DNA from: Bacteroidales bacterium | GTDB lineage: Bacteria > Bacteroidota > Bacteroidia > Bacteroidales > P3 | Direction of reading: 5' to 3' | Length of the DNA stretch: 64,000 nt | Assembly: GCA_009783885.1 (NCBI GenBank) | Contig: WRCN01000006.1 | Coordinates: 31,474-95,473 of the forward strand | Shown: positions 59,953 through 64,000 of the stretch, in pieces | Position numbering within the stretch: position 1 is the stretch's first letter | Layout: each line of letters begins with the position of its first letter | Notes under the pieces: generated by a model | Told to the model about the DNA's origin: nothing | Databases searched by the model: none | What the model saw: the letters and a program-made list of their open reading frames with translations, nothing else | Program-made: the position numbers and the translations under genes

Positions 59953-62421
59953 TTATTTCAATTCCAAAACCCGTTCCGTCCGATTAATCGTAAATTCCCC
60001 AAGTGGTTTTAAAGCCTCGGCATTCAAGATAAGCGGAGCAGGAAGTTCAGATGCTACTGTAACCGAAACGTTGTGTAAAATGGTTTTCCCAATTCTCAAT
60101 TCACGTAGTGTAATTACTGCATTTTTTACGAAATCACCCTCTTCATCGAATGATTTTTCGCCATCTCTGAAATCATTTCTATTGATTTTTCCGGTGCGCA
60201 AAAGTCGCATGGCATCTTCGGTTCCGATAAGATTATGTTTCGCTTTTTCATCGTAAACAAACGTGAAACTTGTTCCATTCACGACGACAGCTATTTCAGG
60301 CAATCCGTTCGGATTGATGCGGAACGGTATTCTTTTATCATCTTCTATCGTTGCTAATCGCACTAAACTTTCAAGCGATGTCGTCGGGCTTCCTTCGGCA
60401 GGAGGAATGAAGTCTTCGCGCAAAATACTAAACTCGGTTCGGCGATTGAGTTGGTGAGCTATTTCCTGTTGATTTCTAGGTAGATTTTGGATAAAATCAT
60501 CGGTCAAAATGTCCCCTGCAGAAAGTTCAAGCGTCACTCCGTCAAGCGTTTTAGAAAAATTTGTTAAAAATACTCGAGGCGCTCGCGAACCATAACCTTT
60601 CGCTACCAAACGACCCGGATGAATACCGCGAGAAATCATGTAATCCACCACAGATTGAGCACGAAATTGCGATAGCGAATCGTTGGTCATCGCAATAGGT
60701 CGACTATCGGTGTGCGACGCCAATTCGATTACCAATCGCGGATTACGCTCCATGAGTTCAATCAAACCCATCAACGAATCTTGATATTGATCTTGCAAAT
60801 CCCACCGTCCCACAGCATACAAAATATCGGGTAATACCACTACGCCTTTTGGTAACGGCCGGATACGAAAATCTCGAACAATATCTTTGCCGTTGTTCAA
60901 ACCTACTGTGGTTTCAGTAGCTTCGGCTTCCATATAACCGGATTTTGTAACCCAAAGTTTGTAGGTTACATTTTGCTTGATTTGGGTTTCATCAAATCGA
61001 AAAAATCCTCTGTTGTTAGTGAATACTTGCACAGAAAGCCCATCTGAACCTACAATTTGTACCAAGGCTTGCGGCACCAATTGCATGGTTCCATCATCAC
61101 GAACAACACCCGAAATTGTGAAGTTGATAGCCGGTAAAACAAAACTCCAAATATCGTCATCAAAACGATTTGGCGCTCTGCCTACGTTTCGATTGGAACT
61201 GAAAAACCCGCGATGCCCCTCGGATGCAAACACAATGCCAAAATCGTCGGCACTTGAATTGATCGGCACACCCATATTTTCCGGTTCACTCCAGCCGTCG
61301 GCTGTCTTGGTACTTACGAAAATATCAAATCCGCCTAATCCCGGATGTCCGGTTGATGCAAAATACAGTAGTGAATCTCTCAAAAACGGCCATCCTTCTT
61401 TTCCCGTTGAGTTGATGGTGCGACCTAAATTTTGCGAAAGTCCGAACTCGCCGTTTGGGTTGTCGCGTGTAGCCATCCACAAATCCAAATCGCCGTAACT
61501 GCCTTCCATGTTTGAAGTAAAAATAATGGTCCGACCATCCCCACTTACCCACGGATGCACACAATCTGCAGTAGTATCATTCGATAAATGCACATACTTG
61601 GGTTCACTCCATCCTTCACCGTCAAAATTAGACGTAAAAATCAAACATCCGCTTTGTTTTCTGCGCTGACTGGCGCAATACGTGAAAAATACGGTATGCC
61701 CATCATTGATGAAAAATGCGTCGGCTTCGTTGGCATGTGTATTCAATACCCCTGTTTTATCCAACAAAACGGGTATACTCCAATCGCCTTTTTGATCTCG
61801 TGAACTAACAAAAAAGTCTGTAAAACGTTGGCCTGTCCAGTCATCCAGCTTTTTGCCGGTTGCACCTTCACGAGAAGAGGTAATCACTAACGTTTGTTCG
61901 GCTTTATCCAAAAACCGCGGTGCCCAGTCGTTTGCTCTCGAATTGAGTCTTCTGACACTTTCAACTTCATAACGCGTGGGATTTTTCAGCCATTCTTCAG
62001 CCATTTTACTGGCTTCGAGCATTCGTCGTGCACTTTCATCATCGGGAACTAATTCCAAATAACTTTCAAGAAAAACGATGGCTTCTTCATATTCACCATT
62101 GAACCGATGAATTTCGGCTAAACGTAAATACAGTTTCGGTTCCGTTTCGAAGTATCGCGCACGAATCAACCTGCGGTATTGTTGCGTTGCTTTTCGGTAT
62201 TGCCCCGACAAACGGTAGCTTTCAGCAATTTGATAAATGATGCGGTTTTTGAGAGCTTCATTTTTTCCGGCTCTCGCAAACGCCCGTTGATAAAGCGTTG
62301 CAGCATAATTATATTGTTGCAATTCAAACGCTCTATCGGCTCTTTCTAAACGCTTTTGTGCGAAACTTAGTGTTGAAAAACACAAAAAAAATGCAAAAAA
62401 ACTATATCTCAAAAGTTTCAT
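59953..62421 (-). CDS. porE: PorE-like OmpA-family protein with a C-terminal retropepsin-like domain
   Basis: An 822-residue exported protein. Signal peptide 1-22 (LSFAQ), TPR helices (about 25-130), a WD40/PD40-type propeller (about 160-430; WAPRFLDKAEQTLVITSSRE, HPWVSGDGRTIIFTSN, GWPFLRDSLLYFAST, GIVFASEGHRGFFSSN), a carboxypeptidase-regulatory-like domain (432-520), and an OmpA peptidoglycan-binding domain (525-668; ELASHTDSRP, SQFRAQSVVDYMISRGI). This order is that of PorE, which anchors the type IX machine to peptidoglycan. Residues 697-822 add a domain with the pattern of clan AA retropepsin-like proteases, but the catalytic D-T/S-G reads D724-E-K. PorE of Porphyromonas is about 670 residues and lacks it. 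Identity as PorE is by architecture. Confidence 0.82.
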   Translation of the reverse strand: MKLLRYSFFAFFLCFSTLSFAQKRLERADRAFELQQYNYAATLYQRAFARAGKNEALKNRIIYQIAESYRLSGQYRKATQQYRRLIRARYFETEPKLYLRLAEIHRFNGEYEEAIVFLESYLELVPDDESARRMLEASKMAEEWLKNPTRYEVESVRRLNSRANDWAPRFLDKAEQTLVITSSREGATGKKLDDWTGQRFTDFFVSSRDQKGDWSIPVLLDKTGVLNTHANEADAFFINDGHTVFFTYCASQRRKQSGCLIFTSNFDGEGWSEPKYVHLSNDTTADCVHPWVSGDGRTIIFTSNMEGSYGDLDLWMATRDNPNGEFGLSQNLGRTINSTGKEGWPFLRDSLLYFASTGHPGLGGFDIFVSTKTADGWSEPENMGVPINSSADDFGIVFASEGHRGFFSSNRNVGRAPNRFDDDIWSFVLPAINFTISGVVRDDGTMQLVPQALVQIVGSDGLSVQVFTNNRGFFRFDETQIKQNVTYKLWVTKSGYMEAEATETTVGLNNGKDIVRDFRIRPLPKGVVVLPDILYAVGRWDLQDQYQDSLMGLIELMERNPRLVIELASHTDSRPIAMTNDSLSQFRAQSVVDYMISRGIHPGRLVAKGYGSRAPRVFLTNFSKTLDGVTLELSAGDILTDDFIQNLPRNQQEIAHQLNRRTEFSILREDFIPPAEGSPTTSLESLVRLATIEDDKRIPFRINPNGLPEIAVVVNGTSFTFVYDEKAKHNLIGTEDAMRLLRTGKINRNDFRDGEKSFDEEGDFVKNAVITLRELRIGKTILHNVSVTVASELPAPLILNAEALKPLGEFTINRTERVLELK

Positions 62422-62438
62422 ATCTTGGAATATTTTTG

Positions 62439-62446
62439 CAAAGATA
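62439..62446 (-). promoter_or_regulatory. -7 element for the PorE-like gene
   Basis: CAAAGATA (TATCTTTG on the minus strand), 17 nt before the ATG at 62421. It lies between the stop of the upstream small gene (62457) and this gene, so porE has its own promoter. Confidence 0.7.
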
Positions 62447-62456
62447 CGAAAAAAAA

Positions 62457-62780
62457 TCAAATATCCACTCGTGCAACCGAATAGCCAATTGTTCCCAACA
62501 GTGCCAACACCCCAAAATACACTGTAATAGAGCTTGCCGACGGCATTTGCAAATGATGGATCGACGTTATCAAACTGCTGATTTGCTCCGAAATAAGGGT
62601 TGTAAATCCAGGCACAATAAATGTCAGTATCAGACCTATCATGATAAATCCCGACATGATGATTTGTGGCAAAATGCTCCTTCGTTCGGGTAATCGACGG
62701 ATGATACGCTCTGAAAAACCATCATCGGGAATGTCGGCTTTGTGTGCTTTGAATAATTCTTTTATTTTTTTTTCGTTCAT
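62457..62780 (-). CDS. Small membrane protein after the sigma factor (DUF5056-like)
   Basis: A 107-residue protein: a polar N-terminus (MNEKKIKELFKAHKADIPDDGFSERIIRRLP) and two membrane helices (about 40-62 and 82-104). The DDGFSERIIRRLPER part matches small proteins that sit next to ECF sigma genes in Bacteroidota (DUF5056); an anti-sigma-like or envelope-sensing role is possible but not shown. Start chosen at MNEKK; the ORF can be extended to 62864, but only through a family C-like repeat. Confidence 0.7.
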   Translation of the reverse strand: MNEKKIKELFKAHKADIPDDGFSERIIRRLPERRSILPQIIMSGFIMIGLILTFIVPGFTTLISEQISSLITSIHHLQMPSASSITVYFGVLALLGTIGYSVARVDI

Positions 62781-62812
62781 CATTTTTATTTTTTTGTGAT
62801 TGTTCCTTTCGA

Positions 62813-62853
62813 CAGGTTCAGGGAACAAATATGCGGTGCTGAGCTTATCGAAG
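62813..62853. repeat. Family C-like repeat, intergenic
   Basis: CCTTTCGACAGGTTCAGGGA at the left, GTGCTGAGCTTATCGAAG at the right; arms diverged from the GACTCCGCTCA type. Between the sigma factor and the small membrane protein. Confidence 0.75.
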
Positions 62854-62864
62854 CCATCTCGCAC

Positions 62865-63404
62865 CTATTTAAAATATGTTGCAATTTTTTCCTTGCCTCG
62901 ATGCAGGTGCGATTTGATTGTGTTTTTTGGACAATTCATGATTTTTGAAATTTTTTCCACGGTTTGATCTTCCATATAAAACAACAGCATGGCTGTGCGT
63001 TCGTCTTCTTTTAGGATTTTTAAGGCTTGTAGAAAATCAATGTTGAAATCTGTCGCTGACGCGGATTTGTAATCTGTGCCGTTCCCTTCGACTCCGCTCA
63101 GGGATCGGCCGTTGAGCGGAGTCGAAACGGTCGAAACCTTCGCCCGCATATAATCGTAAAACGTGTTGTAGGCAATACGATACAACCACGTTGAAAATTT
63201 CGCAGCAGCGCGGAATTGTCCGATGTTCAACCACGCCTTCACAAACGCATCTTGCGCCAAATCTTTGCTCAATTCCTCATCACCACCCGTCAGATTGAAC
63301 AAAAATCGTCGAATGGGAGATTGATAAGCCTCCACCAATCGTGAAAAAGCTTTTCGATCGCCCAATAACGCAGCGCGCGATACAAGCAATGCATCATTTT
63401 GCAT
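62865..63404 (-). CDS. ECF-type RNA polymerase sigma factor
   Basis: A 179-residue sigma-70 family factor. Region 2 (about 20-90; FSRLVEAYQSPIRRFLFNLTG, LAQDAFVKAWLNIGQF, STWLYRIAYNTFYDYMR) and region 4 (about 125-178; DERTAMLLFYMEDQTVEKISKIMNCPKNTIKSHLHRGKEKI). The linker holds residues 93-107, VSTPLNGRSLSGVEG, from a family C repeat. It lies between two small membrane proteins: a DUF6249-like one upstream and a DUF5056-like one downstream, a common trio in this phylum. Targets unknown. Confidence 0.93.
   Translation of the reverse strand: MQNDALLVSRAALLGDRKAFSRLVEAYQSPIRRFLFNLTGGDEELSKDLAQDAFVKAWLNIGQFRAAAKFSTWLYRIAYNTFYDYMRAKVSTVSTPLNGRSLSGVEGNGTDYKSASATDFNIDFLQALKILKEDERTAMLLFYMEDQTVEKISKIMNCPKNTIKSHLHRGKEKIATYFK
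63084..63129. repeat. Family C repeat inside the sigma factor gene
   Basis: CCCTTCGACTCCGCTCAGGG then ATCGGCCG then TTGAGCGGAGTCGAAAC. Differs from the fabD copy mainly in the 8-bp centre. In frame. Confidence 0.92.
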
Positions 63405-63406
63405 GC

Positions 63407-63856
63407 TTAATGATCTTTTTTCTTTTCAATCAAATGAATAATCATGAAAGCAATTCCAATCAAAAATGGAATGATGCCTGCTGCAGAACCAGCCCTAATA
63501 TACATCGGAACATCTTCTCTAACGAAGTCTATTTGGCCGATGAGAAACGCAACTACCCACATAAATAGCGAAATTGCGAAACCAACAATCATCAAAATAA
63601 TAGAAACGCTCAATGCGTTTCGTTTTAACATAGAATATTCTTCTTTCTCTGCCATTTTCTCTTCCTTTGAATACTTCATGTAAGCCGGTTCAAACAAGTT
63701 GTCCGGAATAGTTTCTCCTTTTTCAAGGGCTTTGGCATACAAATCGGCTTGCAATTCGTAGCGTTTAATGCGTTCTTTGTTTTTGATCCATACGAGCAGA
63801 ACAACCATTGCTGCAGGGAATCCAAATACAGCCAAGGGGACAAAAATAGTTTCCAT
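63407..63856 (-). CDS. DUF6249-like membrane protein
   Basis: A 149-residue protein with three membrane segments (about 5-23, 82-106, 121-141) and a polar cytoplasmic stretch of charged residues (about 25-75; ERIKRYELQADLYAKALEKGE). It resembles DUF6249 proteins found beside ECF sigma genes in Bacteroidota. Ends 3 bp before the sigma gene's ATG, so the two are co-transcribed. No function is known. Confidence 0.75.
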   Translation of the reverse strand: METIFVPLAVFGFPAAMVVLLVWIKNKERIKRYELQADLYAKALEKGETIPDNLFEPAYMKYSKEEKMAEKEEYSMLKRNALSVSIILMIVGFAISLFMWVVAFLIGQIDFVREDVPMYIRAGSAAGIIPFLIGIAFMIIHLIEKKKDH

Positions 63857-63937
63857 AATTTTGATTTTTTAGTGAATAAATGAATTGAATTTTCCTTTAG
63901 ACGTAAATAAGGGTACGTTTGGTTGCAAGTTTACGAA

Positions 63938-63978
63938 AAAAACCTCAACTTTTTGAAAAATAAAAATGCTGAGGTTTT
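63938..63978 (-). terminator. Terminator after the tRNA gene
   Basis: On the minus strand AAAACCTCA, 22-nt loop, TGAGGTTTTTTT: stem with T-run directly downstream of the tRNA 3' end. Confidence 0.65.
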
Positions 63979-63984
63979 GTCAAG

Positions 63985-64000
63985 TAGCGGGGGCTGGATT
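63985..64000 (-). tRNA. 3' end of a tRNA gene, cut by the window edge
   Basis: Minus strand reads AATCCAGC-CCCCGCT-A: the end of a T-loop (TTCGAAT expected), T-stem CCAGC, 7-nt acceptor strand CCCCGCT and discriminator A, with no encoded CCA. The 5' acceptor strand should read AGCGGGG. A methionine (initiator or elongator) tRNA is possible, as it has A73, but the anticodon is outside the window. Confidence 0.5.

Overview
The window comes from a member of the Bacteroidota, most likely Bacteroidales-like. The evidence is a near-complete type IX secretion (Por/Gld) locus, a SusC/SusD pair, lipoproteins with acidic surface-export signals, a lack of Shine-Dalgarno sequences, and about two dozen promoters of the Bacteroidetes type (TTG, about 20 bp, TAnnTTTG; usually seen as TATCTTTG) just upstream of genes. 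Family or genus cannot be assigned from the sequence alone. The window is mostly chromosomal housekeeping with interspersed surface-polysaccharide and secretion genes; no prophage or insertion sequence is seen.

Layout. 0.1-6.6 kb: sufB, a free-methionine sulfoxide reductase, a Gfo/Idh dehydrogenase with a lipid-linked sugar-1-phosphate transferase, and grpE-dnaJ. 6.8-13.3 kb: an Ig-like surface lipoprotein, dusB, mfd, and a DUF3109 protein. 13.4-21.4 kb: a biotin-dependent carboxyltransferase with its biotin carrier, radC, prs, a GH3 protein, an LptF/G permease, and ahcY. 21.7-27.4 kb: porP-porK-porL-porM-porN, the type IX secretion core and gliding-motor-type proteins. 27.5-29.6 kb: recG, interrupted by one in-frame TAG. 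29.8-35.0 kb: SusC, SusD and a small lipoprotein. 35.1-43.2 kb: uvrA, ORF6N, NERD, comM/yifB, a MuF-C-like protein and ispG. 43.2-49.3 kb: fabD, folB, glnS, kbl, pcm, plsY. 49.3-56.8 kb: a polysaccharide cluster (polymerase/ligase, GT32, epimerase, methyltransferase, heptose kinase, SIS isomerase, GT2, WecA-like transferase) with a scar of two gene relics in the middle. 56.8-64 kb: recJ, folE, a heptose-phosphate nucleotidyltransferase, a PorE-like OmpA protein, an ECF sigma factor flanked by two small membrane proteins, and the 3' end of a probable tRNA.

The most notable structure is non-coding. (1) Three families of short palindromic repeats (A: GTAGGGGCG...CGCCCCTAC; B: GTCATnCCGAGCGnAGTCGAGG...; C: TTCGACTCCGCTCA...TGAGCGGAGTCGAA) occupy many intergenic gaps and also sit in frame inside five protein genes (recG, fabD, glnS, a polysaccharide polymerase, the sigma factor). 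Three family-C copies are read in the same orientation and frame to give the same peptide, STPL/STSL...LSGVE. Family-B copies supply the stop codons of mfd and glnS. (2) An about 85-bp module, containing a palindrome with compensatory changes and an almost invariant AT-rich box, lies upstream of radC, ORF6N and the MuF-C gene and of nothing else seen here. (3) A self-contained promoter plus hairpin terminator predicts an about 80-nt RNA antisense to the end of the MuF-C gene. (4) The NERD gene is bounded by inverted 10-mers that match integron cassette ends. (5) kbl and pcm are separated by a perfect 51-bp palindrome that holds both promoters. (6) The PorE-like protein carries an extra C-terminal retropepsin-like domain whose catalytic triplet is lost.
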